The notes under the pieces: generated by a model | Database searches by the model: none | Seen by the model: only the letters and a program-made list of their open reading frames with translations | Told to the model about the DNA's origin: nothing | Shown: piece after piece, positions 10,786-19,458 of the stretch | How positions within the stretch are numbered: the stretch's first letter is position 1 | Layout of the letters: every line of letters starts with the position of its first letter | Program-made: the position numbers and the translations under genes | Assembly (NCBI GenBank): GCA_964631945.1 | Contig: CAZWAY010000006.1 | Span: 1 to 64,000 of the forward strand | Direction of reading: 5' to 3' | Origin: JABFRZ01 sp964631945 | Lineage (GTDB): Bacteria; Planctomycetota; UBA1135; GCA-002686595 | DNA length: 64,000 nt

Positions 10786-12720
10786 ATGCGCCTCCGCCTG
10801 CGCTCGGCCGTGATCCTCGCGCTGTGCGCGCCCGCGTTCGCGCCGGGGCCGTACGCCCAGCAGCCGGGCTCGGATGCGAGCGGCGCCAGCGAGCGCCTGG
10901 CCGAGCTGGCGGCGCGCGACGCCCGCCTGTCCTTCAGCGTCGAGTCGGCGCTGCGGGCGGGCGCCGTGCTGGCCAGCGGACCGCTGGAGGTCGAGACGCG
11001 CGCGGCGGCGCTGCTCGCGCTGGCGGGCGGGCGCACCGGGGCCGAGTTCGCGCGCCTCGAGTCGGCCCTGGCCGACGGCAAGCCTCTCGAGCAACAGGCG
11101 GCCCTGTTCGCGCTGGGCGCGTCGGGCCAGGCCGGCTGGCCGGCCCTCGAACGGGCGCTCGCCGCGCCGACGGCCGGGCTCGAGCCGGCGCTGTGTCTGG
11201 CCTTGCTGGCGGCCGAGCGGCACGGCGTGGCGGCGGCGCGCGCGCGCCTGGAGGCTCTCGCGACGGCGAGCGACGGGCTGGGCCGCGCCGCCGCAGCGGC
11301 GCTCGCGCACGCCGCCGGCGACGGGCCGCCGCCCGCGGGCCTGGAGGAGTACTACGAGTTGCGCTGGCGCGCCGCGCGCGCCTTCGGGCTGGTGGACGGG
11401 TTGCGCGGCCAGCAGGCGCTCGCGGCCGAGCTCTTCAGAGATGCGGACTTCCGCCAGCGCGTCGTGCTGCTGGCGGCGGCGGAGTTGCCCGCGCCACAAC
11501 TCGAGGCGCACCTCATGGAGCTCTTGTCGGAGGGCGAACGCGAGGAAGTCCTGCGCCTGGCCGCGGTCCAGCTGCCGGCCAGGCTCCTGGCGGCGCACGC
11601 CTCGGGCCAGTGGCAGCCCTCGCTTGCCGGGTGGCACACCGTCCTGGCGGCGCTCGACGGCGCGCGCGCCGAACGCCGCGCCCAGGGCCTGCTCGAGATC
11701 GCCTTTCGCACGGCGCCCGAGCTCGAGCCGCTGGCCGGACTGCTGCTGGTGCGCGCGGGCGGCGACCTGCCCTGGAAGTGGGTGAGCGAGCGGCTCGAGG
11801 GCAGCGATCCCGCGCAGCGCGCGGCCCTGGCCGAGGCCTGCGGCGAGCGCGGCGAGGTGTTGCGCATCGCCGACCTCGCCGAGCTGCTCGAACGGCGGCC
11901 CGAGCTCGGGCTGCGCGGCGTCGGGTTGGTGGCGCTCGCGCGCCTCGGGCATGCGCCCGCCAAGGAGGAGCTGGAGCGGCTGGTGAAGGGCCCGGCCGGG
12001 CCCGAGCGCGAGCCGGTGCTGGCGGCCCTGGCGCGCGTGCTGCACGACCCGCGTCTGTGGGCGCGGGCCGAGGAGGCTCTGCGACGCGACGATCTCGAGC
12101 CCGGCCTGCGCCTCGAGCTGCAGCTCGGGCTCGTGCAGGCCGGCGCGCGCGGGGATCACGCCGCGCTGCGCACGGCCCTGGCCGAGCGGCCGCCCGGGGA
12201 GCTCGGGCCGCGGCTGGTGCGCGCGCTCGCGGTCGATCCTGCCCCGGCCGATCTGGAGGCCTTCGTGGCGCTCTTCCCGCGCGAGGACGAGCCGGCCTGG
12301 AACGTCGAGCTGGCGCTGGCCCTCCTGCGCCAGCGGCATTCGAGCATGGACGGGCTGCTGCGCCTCAGCCTGTGGAACGACCCCTGGAACACGAGCCTCC
12401 TGGCCGGAGGCCTGATCGCGCGGCGCGGCACGCGCGCGCTGGCCGACGAGCTCGCGGCCCCACCGCGCACGGCGAGCGCGCAGGACCAGCGGCGGGTCGG
12501 CTTCGCGCTGGGCGAGTGGGGCGGGATCGGAGCGGTGGAGGAGCTCGCGCGCTCGCGCTCGGAGGGCGATCCGGTCCTGCAGGGCGCGCTGTTCGGGGCG
12601 CTCTTCAACCGCGCCGCCGAACCGGCCACGGCCGCGACGATCCGCGCTCCGAGGCGGCGCGACCTGGCTCCGGCCAGCCCTCCGAAGAGCCCGAAGAAGC
12701 GTCGCAAGGGGAAGCAGTAG
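10786..12720 (+). CDS. Secreted HEAT-like repeat protein, function unknown
   Basis: This 644-residue protein has an N-terminal signal peptide (MRLRLRSAVILALCAPAFA, cleavage probably before the Gln-rich start of the mature part). It is then almost entirely Ala/Leu/Glu/Arg-rich amphipathic helix pairs, in the style of HEAT or armadillo repeats, without a recognisable catalytic motif. The last 25 residues form a Lys/Arg/Pro-rich tail ending KKRRKGKQ. It probably acts as an extracytoplasmic scaffold. The purine-rich AAGGGAGG just before the ATG supports the start. A second HEAT-like segment is fused to the M1 peptidase at 25.8-28.3 kb. Confidence 0.7.
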   Translation: MRLRLRSAVILALCAPAFAPGPYAQQPGSDASGASERLAELAARDARLSFSVESALRAGAVLASGPLEVETRAAALLALAGGRTGAEFARLESALADGKPLEQQAALFALGASGQAGWPALERALAAPTAGLEPALCLALLAAERHGVAAARARLEALATASDGLGRAAAAALAHAAGDGPPPAGLEEYYELRWRAARAFGLVDGLRGQQALAAELFRDADFRQRVVLLAAAELPAPQLEAHLMELLSEGEREEVLRLAAVQLPARLLAAHASGQWQPSLAGWHTVLAALDGARAERRAQGLLEIAFRTAPELEPLAGLLLVRAGGDLPWKWVSERLEGSDPAQRAALAEACGERGEVLRIADLAELLERRPELGLRGVGLVALARLGHAPAKEELERLVKGPAGPEREPVLAALARVLHDPRLWARAEEALRRDDLEPGLRLELQLGLVQAGARGDHAALRTALAERPPGELGPRLVRALAVDPAPADLEAFVALFPREDEPAWNVELALALLRQRHSSMDGLLRLSLWNDPWNTSLLAGGLIARRGTRALADELAAPPRTASAQDQRRVGFALGEWGGIGAVEELARSRSEGDPVLQGALFGALFNRAAEPATAATIRAPRRRDLAPASPPKSPKKRRKGKQ

Positions 12721-12770
12721 TCGGTCCACAACTCCGCTCGGGACAAGGCCTTGAGAGCGCCTCGCTGGTC

Positions 12771-12788
12771 CCGCCGGGGGTCCGGCGG
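12771..12788 (+). terminator. Possible terminator hairpin after the HEAT-like gene
   Basis: CCGCCGG at 12771-12777 pairs perfectly with CCGGCGG at 12782-12788 around a 4-nt loop. No T tract follows, so termination is uncertain. Confidence 0.3.
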
Positions 12789-12835
12789 CGGCGCGCTTGT
12801 GGGCCCCCGCGAGCCCGGAAACACTAGCCGTCCCC

Positions 12836-13765
12836 ATGCCCCGGCCCACTCGAGCCCCGCGCCCCTGGCGCCCCAGCGGGGTCGTCTCGCTGCTGACCGA
12901 CTACGGCACCGACGACCCCTACGTCGGGATCGTCAAGAGCGTCCTGTGGCGCGACTCCACGCGCCTGCGCGCGGTGGTGGACCTCTCGCACGCCGTGCCG
13001 CCCGGCGACGTCGGCGCGGGCGCGTTCTTGCTCGAGCGCTCCTGGACCACCTTCCCGGCCGGCACGGTGCACCTGGCGGTGGTGGATCCGGGGGTCGGGA
13101 CGGGGCGCGCGGTGCTGCTGGTCGAGGCGCGCGGGCACGTCTTCGTGGCGCCGGACAACGGCCTGCTCGCGCCGCTGATCGAGTCCGAGCCGCTGGTGCG
13201 GGTGCGCAAGGCCGGCGCCAGCGCGCCGGTGCGCGGGCCGAGCACGACCTTCGACGGGCGCGACCGCTTCGCACCGCTGGTCGCGCGCCTCCTGGAGGGC
13301 GATCCGCCGGCCGCCTTCGGCGCGGAGTGCACGGGCGCGGACGCCTACCAGCGCCTGCGCCGCAGCCTGCCCGAGCGCCGGCCCGACGGCTCGATCGCGG
13401 CCGAGGTCGTGCACGTCGACCGCTTCGGCAACCTGATCACGAACGTGCCCTTCCTGCTCTTGGCCGAGGCCAGCGCGGACTGGCGCGAACACTGGAGCTG
13501 CGAGGTCGGCAAGCAACGCCTCGCGCTCGTGCGCACCTACGCGGACGCGCCCGCCGGCACGCCCGTGGCCCTGGTGGACTCCTACGACCACATGGAGATC
13601 GCGCTCGCGCGCGGCGATGCGGCGCGCGCGCTCGGCCTGGGCCGCGGAGCGGAGCTGCGCTTCGTGCCGCGTGCGGCGCGCAGCGGGGTCCGGAACACGA
13701 GCGCGAAGCGGGTCACGAAGGCGGCGCCGAAGAAGGCGAAGACGACGAAGGGACGCAAGCCATGA
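12836..13765 (+). CDS. S-adenosylmethionine hydrolase (adenosine-forming), DUF62 family
   Basis: Members of this family (SAM hydroxide adenosyltransferase, related to fluorinase and chlorinase) split SAM to adenosine and methionine using water. The N-terminal VSLLTDYGTDDPYVGIVKSV contains the conserved Asp (about residue 22) that orients the hydroxide or halide, followed by VVDPGVGT and APDNGLL. The C-terminal domain has HVDRFGNLITN and DSYDHMEIA. No Cl- or F- specific loop could be recognised, so hydrolysis is the default prediction. The 309 residues end in a Lys-rich tail (KRVTKAAPKKAKTTKG) that is unusual for the family. The ATG at 12836 is preferred to a GTG at 12797. The stop overlaps the arginase start as ATGA. 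Confidence 0.88.
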   Translation: MPRPTRAPRPWRPSGVVSLLTDYGTDDPYVGIVKSVLWRDSTRLRAVVDLSHAVPPGDVGAGAFLLERSWTTFPAGTVHLAVVDPGVGTGRAVLLVEARGHVFVAPDNGLLAPLIESEPLVRVRKAGASAPVRGPSTTFDGRDRFAPLVARLLEGDPPAAFGAECTGADAYQRLRRSLPERRPDGSIAAEVVHVDRFGNLITNVPFLLLAEASADWREHWSCEVGKQRLALVRTYADAPAGTPVALVDSYDHMEIALARGDAARALGLGRGAELRFVPRAARSGVRNTSAKRVTKAAPKKAKTTKGRKP

Positions 13766-14673
13766 GCAAGCGAGTCGGATTCCTGGGCGTGCCGATGGAC
13801 CTCGGCGGCGGCCTGCGGGGCGTCGACATGGGCCCTTCGGCCATCCGCATCGCCGGCCTGGGACGGCGCATCCAGGCCCTCGGGCTCGACTTCGACGACC
13901 TCGGCAACGTGCCGGTCCTGCGCTCGGACGCCAAGGACCCGAAGAACGCCAGCGCCAAGTACCTCGACTCGATCTCGAACTGCTGCCGGCGCCTGCGCGG
14001 GCGCGTCGAGCGCCTGATCGAGGAGGGCGCCTTCCCGCTGGTGGTGGGCGGCGACCACTCGATCGCGTGCGGCACGGTGGCCGGGATCTCGAGCTACTAC
14101 CACAAGAAGAAGAAGAAGATCGGCCTGATCTGGTTCGACGCGCACGCCGACATGAACACGCCCGAGACCTCGCCCACCGGCAACGTGCACGGCATGCCGC
14201 TGGCGTCGGTGATGGGCTACGGACCGGACGCGTTGACCAAGCTCGGCGACCGCTTCCCGATGGTCGACGCCGAGAAGGCCGTCCTGATCGGCATCCGCGA
14301 CGTCGATCCGGGCGAGCGCGCGCTGGCCAAGGAGTGCGGCATCCAGTGCTACTCGATGCGCGAGCTCGACATCCTCGGCATGGACCGCGTGATGAAGGAG
14401 GCCATCGGCATCGTCACGCACGGCACGGCCGGCTTCCACCTCTCGTTCGACATGGATGGCCTCGATCCCTACGAGGCCCCCGGCGTGGGCACGCCCGTCA
14501 CCGGCGGCGTGACCCAGCGCGAGGGCCACTTGCTGCTCGAGCACGCGGCCGAGTCGGGCAAGCTGCTCGGGCTCGAGTTCACCGAGATCAACCCGATCCT
14601 GGACGAGCGCAACCGCACGGCGGAGATGGCCGTGGCGCTGGTGCTGTCGGGGCTCGGGAAGCGGACTATCTAG
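13762..14673 (+). CDS. rocF: Arginase
   Basis: The enzyme hydrolyses L-arginine to ornithine and urea with a binuclear manganese centre. All metal-binding motifs are visible: GGDHS with His99, DAHAD at 126-130, and DMDGLDP with Asp230 and Asp232. The full-length pattern (GVPMDLGGGLRGVDMGPSAIR at the start, EINPILDERNRTAEMAVAL near the end) is that of arginase rather than agmatinase. An odd feature is a run of five lysines at 115-119, between the first and second metal motifs. The start overlaps the SAM hydrolase stop, so the two are translationally coupled. Its 3' end overlaps the convergent gene by 8 bp. Confidence 0.93.
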   Translation: MSKRVGFLGVPMDLGGGLRGVDMGPSAIRIAGLGRRIQALGLDFDDLGNVPVLRSDAKDPKNASAKYLDSISNCCRRLRGRVERLIEEGAFPLVVGGDHSIACGTVAGISSYYHKKKKKIGLIWFDAHADMNTPETSPTGNVHGMPLASVMGYGPDALTKLGDRFPMVDAEKAVLIGIRDVDPGERALAKECGIQCYSMRELDILGMDRVMKEAIGIVTHGTAGFHLSFDMDGLDPYEAPGVGTPVTGGVTQREGHLLLEHAAESGKLLGLEFTEINPILDERNRTAEMAVALVLSGLGKRTI

Positions 14674-16471
14674 GCGAATCGGGCGGGCGCAGCAGGAACA
14701 CGGCCGCGTCTCCGGCCGGCAGCAGCTCGCCTGCGGGCGGGTGCAGCCATTCGATGTTCCACACCGAGCGCACGTCGAGGCGCAGGTCGGAGAGCTCCGC
14801 GCGCGCGACTGCCGTGGGCGCCAGGGGCAACAAGACCACGCCCTCCAGTGGCGGCCCGACGTGAGCCCTGATCGAGCGCACCAGCCAGGAGCGCTCGGCG
14901 GCCGGCCCGGTGATCGTGAACCTCGGCTTGGAGTCCGACCGCAACGCCGCGAGCAGGCCTCGGGCGTCGGACCCGCTCGCCACGTGGACGCGCTCCGGGG
15001 CGCGCCGACGCAGACCCTCGAGGACAGAGTTCGACCAAGGCTGGCCGGAGCGATCCACCCAGGCGAAGAGGCCGTCGATCACGAGGGTGCCGCCGGCAGC
15101 GAGATACGCCTCGAGGCGCGCAACGTCCTCGGCTCCGACCACGAGGATCTGCGGCAGCACCAGGAGGCTCGCGCCGGCCCACCGGATCCGCGCGAGGGGC
15201 ACGGCCTCTGCCGTCAGCCCCAGCTCGTCGGCCGTGTCCAGCCAAGTGTGGATGGCACGCTCCAGGGTTCCGTTCCGCTCCTGGTAGCCCTGCCGGCGCC
15301 GTGGCCACGTCGGGCCATCCACCAGGGCATCCCGCAGCCAACTGGCCGCGGCCGAGTCGTCGTCGACGACGAGTGTGATCTGGGCTGGGCGAGCGTGCGC
15401 GTGCCAGGGGAAGAGCCGTGCGACCTCGCGGATCTTCTCGACGGCGGTGCCGAGCCTCACGGTCGTCTCTCGCGTGCGTTCGAGCCCGATGTCGCTCCAC
15501 AGCACGAGCGAGTCCGCGCCACGCACCCAGTGCTCCCACGCCAGCCAAGCGGCTCCGGCGGGACTCTCGCCGTCGAGAAACAGCGTGGCGAGCTGCCAGT
15601 CCAAGCTTCGTCGGAGGTCGGGCGGGCTCTCTCGAAGCCCTTCCAGGATGGCCGGCATGGGGCCCGTCGGGTATCCCTCGAGAACGTCCACGTAGGACGC
15701 GGCCGTGAATGGATCGACGCCGCCGAAGGCCGTGCGCCCCTTCAGGCCGAGCAGCGCGAGCGGGCGTTCCTCCGTCCCTCGGGCGCGCTCGGCGAGGCTG
15801 CCCAGGAGCTCGTGCAGGCGGTCCTGATCGAAGCGCCGGCGCGCGAGCCAGGGGCCCAGCAACGAGAAGTCGTCCTCGAGCAGTGCGCTGCGCACCTCGT
15901 CCGTCAGCGGTGCGCGCTCCGGCAATCCGCGCGTCGCTGCGTATGCCTTCCAGCGCGCCTCGCAATGCCCGCAGCGGCACAGATCGAAGGGATCGCCGTT
16001 CGGCGTCAGCGAGACCTCGTCGCCCAGTACGAAGCCGAGCCCGGGGTGCTCGCCGTGCTTCGCGATCGTCGCGGCCAGCGTCGCGTGCAGGCCCGCGATC
16101 GTCGCCGGGTCGTTCAGGCAGGGCTCGCGCACGAGCAGGCCCTCGTCCCGAGTCTCGATCCACTTCTCGACGCGCGCGTTCCAGGCTTCGTCCGCGTCCA
16201 GGTGCAGCGCGTCGCGCCCGGCCACGTTCCAGACGAGGTACGAGAGCCCGCGCGCCCGCGCCCAGGCCGAGTCCTCGTCGCGCATCAGGATGACGCCGCC
16301 GAAGGGCTCGACCAGCTCCGCGGGCGGGGGCTTCCCGGCGTACGTCTCGCGCCACACGAAGACCGGGAAGTCGCTCCAGCCGCGTGCACGGGGCGGGGCC
16401 GGCTGGGGCGGGGACTGCGGGGCGACGAGGCGCGGGACGAGCAGGGCTCCGAGCAGCAGAGCGAGCAGCAT
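14666..16471 (-). CDS. Secreted beta-galactosidase-like (GH42-type) protein
   Basis: An N-terminal signal peptide (MLLALLLGALLVPRLVA) is followed by a barrel-like region. It contains GLGFVLGDEVSLTPNG with the motif CRCGHCEARWKAYA, which resembles the acid-bearing, zinc-cysteine segment of GH42 beta-galactosidases and related barrels. Near the C-terminus, LLVLPQILVVGAEDVARLEAYLAAGGTLV resembles the glutamine-amidotransferase-like trimerisation domain that follows GH42 barrels. Overall it is a candidate exported glycosidase or sugar-binding relative; substrate and activity are unproven. The ATG at 16471 is chosen because it starts the signal peptide and has AGGAG 11 nt upstream; an in-frame GTG at 16513 is the alternative. 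It is divergent from mcsB and converges on arginase. Confidence 0.65.
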   Translation of the reverse strand: MLLALLLGALLVPRLVAPQSPPQPAPPRARGWSDFPVFVWRETYAGKPPPAELVEPFGGVILMRDEDSAWARARGLSYLVWNVAGRDALHLDADEAWNARVEKWIETRDEGLLVREPCLNDPATIAGLHATLAATIAKHGEHPGLGFVLGDEVSLTPNGDPFDLCRCGHCEARWKAYAATRGLPERAPLTDEVRSALLEDDFSLLGPWLARRRFDQDRLHELLGSLAERARGTEERPLALLGLKGRTAFGGVDPFTAASYVDVLEGYPTGPMPAILEGLRESPPDLRRSLDWQLATLFLDGESPAGAAWLAWEHWVRGADSLVLWSDIGLERTRETTVRLGTAVEKIREVARLFPWHAHARPAQITLVVDDDSAAASWLRDALVDGPTWPRRRQGYQERNGTLERAIHTWLDTADELGLTAEAVPLARIRWAGASLLVLPQILVVGAEDVARLEAYLAAGGTLVIDGLFAWVDRSGQPWSNSVLEGLRRRAPERVHVASGSDARGLLAALRSDSKPRFTITGPAAERSWLVRSIRAHVGPPLEGVVLLPLAPTAVARAELSDLRLDVRSVWNIEWLHPPAGELLPAGDAAVFLLRPPDSPR

Positions 16472-16545
16472 CGATGGTCCCACTCCTACCACGCGCGCGT
16501 GCGCCGGCGACACCCGCGCCGCTGGATCCCCGCGCGGCCGAGACT

Positions 16546-17676
16546 ATGATCGCGGGGCCTCCCGCCGCCGCCGTGCCGTACTCGATCGAACCGAAGACCT
16601 TTGCCCAGCGCGTGGGCGCCTGGCTGCAGGGCGCGGGCCCCGATTCCGACGTGGTGATCTCGTGCCGCGTGCGCCTGGCGCGCAACGTCGAGGGCTACTC
16701 CTTCGTGCTGCGGCTCGAGGACGACAAGGCGCGCGAGCTCGAGAAGCTCGTGCGCGAGGTGCTGCTGGCGCAGCGCATCGACGGCGAGACGATCTGGGTC
16801 GGCATGAGCGAGGCCACGCCGATCCTGAAGCTGCTCCTGCGCGAGCGCTACCTGGTCTCGCGCGACCTCGCGCCCAACGATCCGCGCCTGGCCACGCGTC
16901 CGGGGCGCGGGGTGGCCTTCGGCGAGAACGAGACCCTGGCCGTGATGGTCAACGAGGAGGACCACCTGCGCCTGCAGGGCCTGGCCAGCGGCTACGCCCT
17001 GCACGAGGCCTTCCAGCGCGTGCGCGAGCTCGACCGCACGCTCGAGCACGAGCTCGACTTCGCGGTCGACCGCCAGCTCGGCTACCTGACGGGCTGCCCG
17101 ACCAACGTCGGCACGGGCCTGCGCGCCTCGGCCATGCTGCACCTGCCGGCCCTCGGCCTCGTGCGCAGCGAGCTCGAGAAGGTCATCCTCGCGGCCCAGC
17201 GCACGGGCCTCGCCGTGCGCGGCATGTACGGCGAGGGCAGCCGCGCGGCCGGCGACTTCTACCAGGTCTCGAACCAGGTCACGCTCGGCTCCTCGGAGGA
17301 GGACCTGATCGCCGACCTGGAGGAGCTCGTGCCCTGCATCGTGGCCTTCGAGCGACGCGTGCGCGAGGAGCTCTTCAAGGAGCGTCGCGCGGCCCTCGAG
17401 GACCGCGTGCAGCGCTCCTTCGGCATGCTGCGCGGGGCGCGCTCGCTGGCCACCGACGTGGCCCTGCTGCACCTCTCGAACGTGCGCCTGGGCGTCCTGC
17501 TCGGGCTGCTGCCGGGGGTCGAGCTGGCCGACCTGGCGCGCATCGCGGTGCAGATCCAGAAGGGCCACGTGCACGTGCTGGTGGGCGACGGCGAAGGGCG
17601 CCTGGCCGAGGCCACCGAGCGCGACCGGCAGCGCGCCGTGTTGCTGCGCCGGCGCTTCGCGGAATTCTCTTCCTGA
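16546..17676 (+). CDS. mcsB: Protein-arginine kinase McsB
   Basis: McsB phosphorylates arginine side chains; in Firmicutes phosphoarginine marks proteins for ClpCP degradation. The phosphagen-kinase fold is clear: SCRVRLARNVEGYSF (nucleotide-binding arginines), GCPTNVGTGLRASAM (active-site Cys region), and YGEGSRAAGDFYQVSNQVTLG. Near the C-terminus RDRQRA (residues 359-364) fits the RDxxRA motif that forms the allosteric phosphoarginine pocket, arguing for a protein kinase rather than free-arginine kinase. The 376 residues slightly exceed the usual 350-365. Its usual partners mcsA and clpC are not in the window. The ATG at 16546 is chosen; a GTG at 16573 is possible. The -10-like TATGAT overlaps the ATG, so the true start is not certain. 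Confidence 0.9.
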   Translation: MIAGPPAAAVPYSIEPKTFAQRVGAWLQGAGPDSDVVISCRVRLARNVEGYSFVLRLEDDKARELEKLVREVLLAQRIDGETIWVGMSEATPILKLLLRERYLVSRDLAPNDPRLATRPGRGVAFGENETLAVMVNEEDHLRLQGLASGYALHEAFQRVRELDRTLEHELDFAVDRQLGYLTGCPTNVGTGLRASAMLHLPALGLVRSELEKVILAAQRTGLAVRGMYGEGSRAAGDFYQVSNQVTLGSSEEDLIADLEELVPCIVAFERRVREELFKERRAALEDRVQRSFGMLRGARSLATDVALLHLSNVRLGVLLGLLPGVELADLARIAVQIQKGHVHVLVGDGEGRLAEATERDRQRAVLLRRRFAEFSS

Positions 17677-17708
17677 GCCCCATCGTTCGCTCGGCCTGAA
17701 GATGGGGC
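17677..17708 (+). terminator. Possible terminator hairpin after mcsB
   Basis: GCCCCATC (17677-17684) pairs perfectly with GATGGGGC (17701-17708) across a 16-nt loop, starting at the base after the mcsB stop codon. No T tract follows. Confidence 0.35.
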
Positions 17709-17733
17709 CCGGCGGGGGTCGATCGAGGGGAGC

Positions 17734-18258
17734 ATGCTGCGCGCGCTCGGCCTGCTCGCCTGCCTGGTGCTGTCCGGGACCCGCGTCCAGCCCGCGCCAC
17801 CGCTGGTGCGCGCCACGGCGGGCGAGGCGCGCCTGGTCGAGCCCCGCGGGGTGCGCGCGCTCGATCGGCGCACGGAGGCGATCGCGCTCTCGGGCGCGAG
17901 CGGCTGGGTCGAGGCCGGCGCGGGGAGCGAGCTCGAGCTCGTCTGGCGCGGGCTCGCCAGCGCCACGCTGCGGGGGCCGCTGAGCGTGCAGCTGGAGCGC
18001 GAGCCGGCGCTCTACGTGGAGGAGCTGCAGGTGCTCGAGCTCGAGGTGCGGCGGGGCGCGCTGCGGCTCGAGATCGCGGGCGGCACGCGCTGCGCGGTCG
18101 GCGCGGGCGCGCTGCAGCTGCGCTCGCTGCCGGACGGGGTCTTCGAGCTCCTGAATCGCGGCGGCGCGGTGCTGGTGCTCGAGCGCAGCGGACAGCCGTC
18201 CGTACGCATCGGCGCCGGCCAGCGCGTGCGCTTCCGCGCGGCGGAGCCGAAGAGCTAG
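17734..18258 (+). CDS. Secreted FecR-like beta-rich protein, function unknown
   Basis: The 174-residue product has a hydrophobic N-terminal signal (LRALGLLACLVLSGTRV) followed by a beta-strand-rich domain. Alternating Leu/Val and charged residues and short Gly turns resemble the FecR or cupin-like repeats that often accompany extracytoplasmic signalling. No catalytic motif is seen. GAGGGGAG immediately before the ATG is a good ribosome binding site. It is convergent with the EF-hand gene, with only 9 bp between stops. FecR kinship is a weak visual match. Confidence 0.6.
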   Translation: MLRALGLLACLVLSGTRVQPAPPLVRATAGEARLVEPRGVRALDRRTEAIALSGASGWVEAGAGSELELVWRGLASATLRGPLSVQLEREPALYVEELQVLELEVRRGALRLEIAGGTRCAVGAGALQLRSLPDGVFELLNRGGAVLVLERSGQPSVRIGAGQRVRFRAAEPKS

Positions 18259-18267
18259 CGGACGCAG

Positions 18268-19458
18268 CTACCTGCGGCCCATCGAGCGCTGGAATTCCAC
18301 CTCCGACAGACGACCGTCGCCGTCCTCGTCCATGGCCGAGAGCACCGGGCGCAGGCGCACGTCGAGGCGTGCCTGACTCTGCAGCGCGCGCAGGTCGGCC
18401 TCGTCGATGAAGCCGTCGCGCCCGGGGTCGAGCAGGTCGAAGTGGGTCGGCACGCGCGCCGCCACGGCCGTGGGCGGCTCGACCTCGGTCGCGCTTGCTC
18501 CCGGCGCAGCCTGGGCCTGCGGCGCGGTCCGCTCGGGCAGCAGCGCCTCGGGCACGTGCTTCGAGGCCAGCCAGGCCAGCGGCGTGAGCTCGCGCGCGCC
18601 CAGTTCGCCCGAGTGGTTGGGGTCCATCTGCGCCACGACCAGCTCGGGTGAGAGCACGAGCCCGAGCTCGGTGAGGAGCTTCTCGAGCTCGGCCACGCTG
18701 ATGCCCTTGCTGTGGTCGAGGTCGTAGCGTTGCAGGAGGTCGCTGGGCTTCACCAGCAGACTCGCGAACTCCGAACGCGGCCGGCGCCCGTTCTTGGAGC
18801 CCGGAACCGGGGGCAGCGCGCCCGACTCCGGCTCGCGCGCGGGCGGCGTCAGGGCCGGGTCGGAGGGCGGTTCGGGCTGCGGCGCGGGCCGCGCGTCCGG
18901 GGGGCTGGCCGCGGGAACGCCCAGGCGCACGAGCAAGAGGCTGCGCTGCGCCTCGAACTCGCCCAGCTCTAGGCGTCCGTCCTGGTTGGAGTCCGCCCGC
19001 CGGAACTCGTCACGCCCCAGCGAGAGCGTGACCTGCGTCTCGCGCAGGGACAGCCAGCCGTTCTCGTCGAGATCGCAGACCTGGAAGTGCTCGCGCAGCT
19101 GGCGGGCCTCGCGCTCGAGCTGCTCGGCCTGGTGGTCCGCCGCGGCCGTCACCAGGTCGGCCGCCTTCATCGGATCGAGCGGCGCCTCGCGCGCCTTCGT
19201 CGCGGCGCCCGCGTCCTTGGGGGGCGGCGCGCCCTTCTTGGGCTGGGCACCCGCGCCTGGCAATTCTTCCCCGGGGATCGTGAGCGGCGGCAGCGGCGGT
19301 TCCTTGGCGGCCCCGGGCACGGCGGGAGCGGTCGCCGCGCCGCGCGCGCCCCGCTTGCCCCCGCGGGCGCGACCCTTGCCGCGCTGGGCCTCGAGGCCCG
19401 TGGCGAGCATCAGGAGCGCCAGGGCGACGAGCCAGGGGCGCCAGGACTCACGCGCCAT
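18268..19458 (-). CDS. Secreted protein with six EF-hand calcium-binding loops
   Basis: A signal peptide (residues 1-24) is followed by a basic Arg/Gly/Lys stretch and a Pro/Ala-rich region. Six EF-hand-type loops then begin near residues 129 (DLDENGWLSLRE), 156 (DSNQDGRLELGE), 246 (DLDHSKGISVAE), 279 (DPNHSGELGARE), 344 (DPGRDGFIDEAD) and 377 (DEDGDGRLSEVE). Loops 1, 2 and 6 have near-canonical Ca ligands, loops 3-5 are degenerate. The role is probably extracytoplasmic calcium binding. The ATG lies inside the last codons of lon (11-bp overlap), so it is likely translated from the lon message. Such EF-hand proteins are frequent in Planctomycetota. Confidence 0.78.
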   Translation of the reverse strand: MARESWRPWLVALALLMLATGLEAQRGKGRARGGKRGARGAATAPAVPGAAKEPPLPPLTIPGEELPGAGAQPKKGAPPPKDAGAATKAREAPLDPMKAADLVTAAADHQAEQLEREARQLREHFQVCDLDENGWLSLRETQVTLSLGRDEFRRADSNQDGRLELGEFEAQRSLLLVRLGVPAASPPDARPAPQPEPPSDPALTPPAREPESGALPPVPGSKNGRRPRSEFASLLVKPSDLLQRYDLDHSKGISVAELEKLLTELGLVLSPELVVAQMDPNHSGELGARELTPLAWLASKHVPEALLPERTAPQAQAAPGASATEVEPPTAVAARVPTHFDLLDPGRDGFIDEADLRALQSQARLDVRLRPVLSAMDEDGDGRLSEVEFQRSMGRR

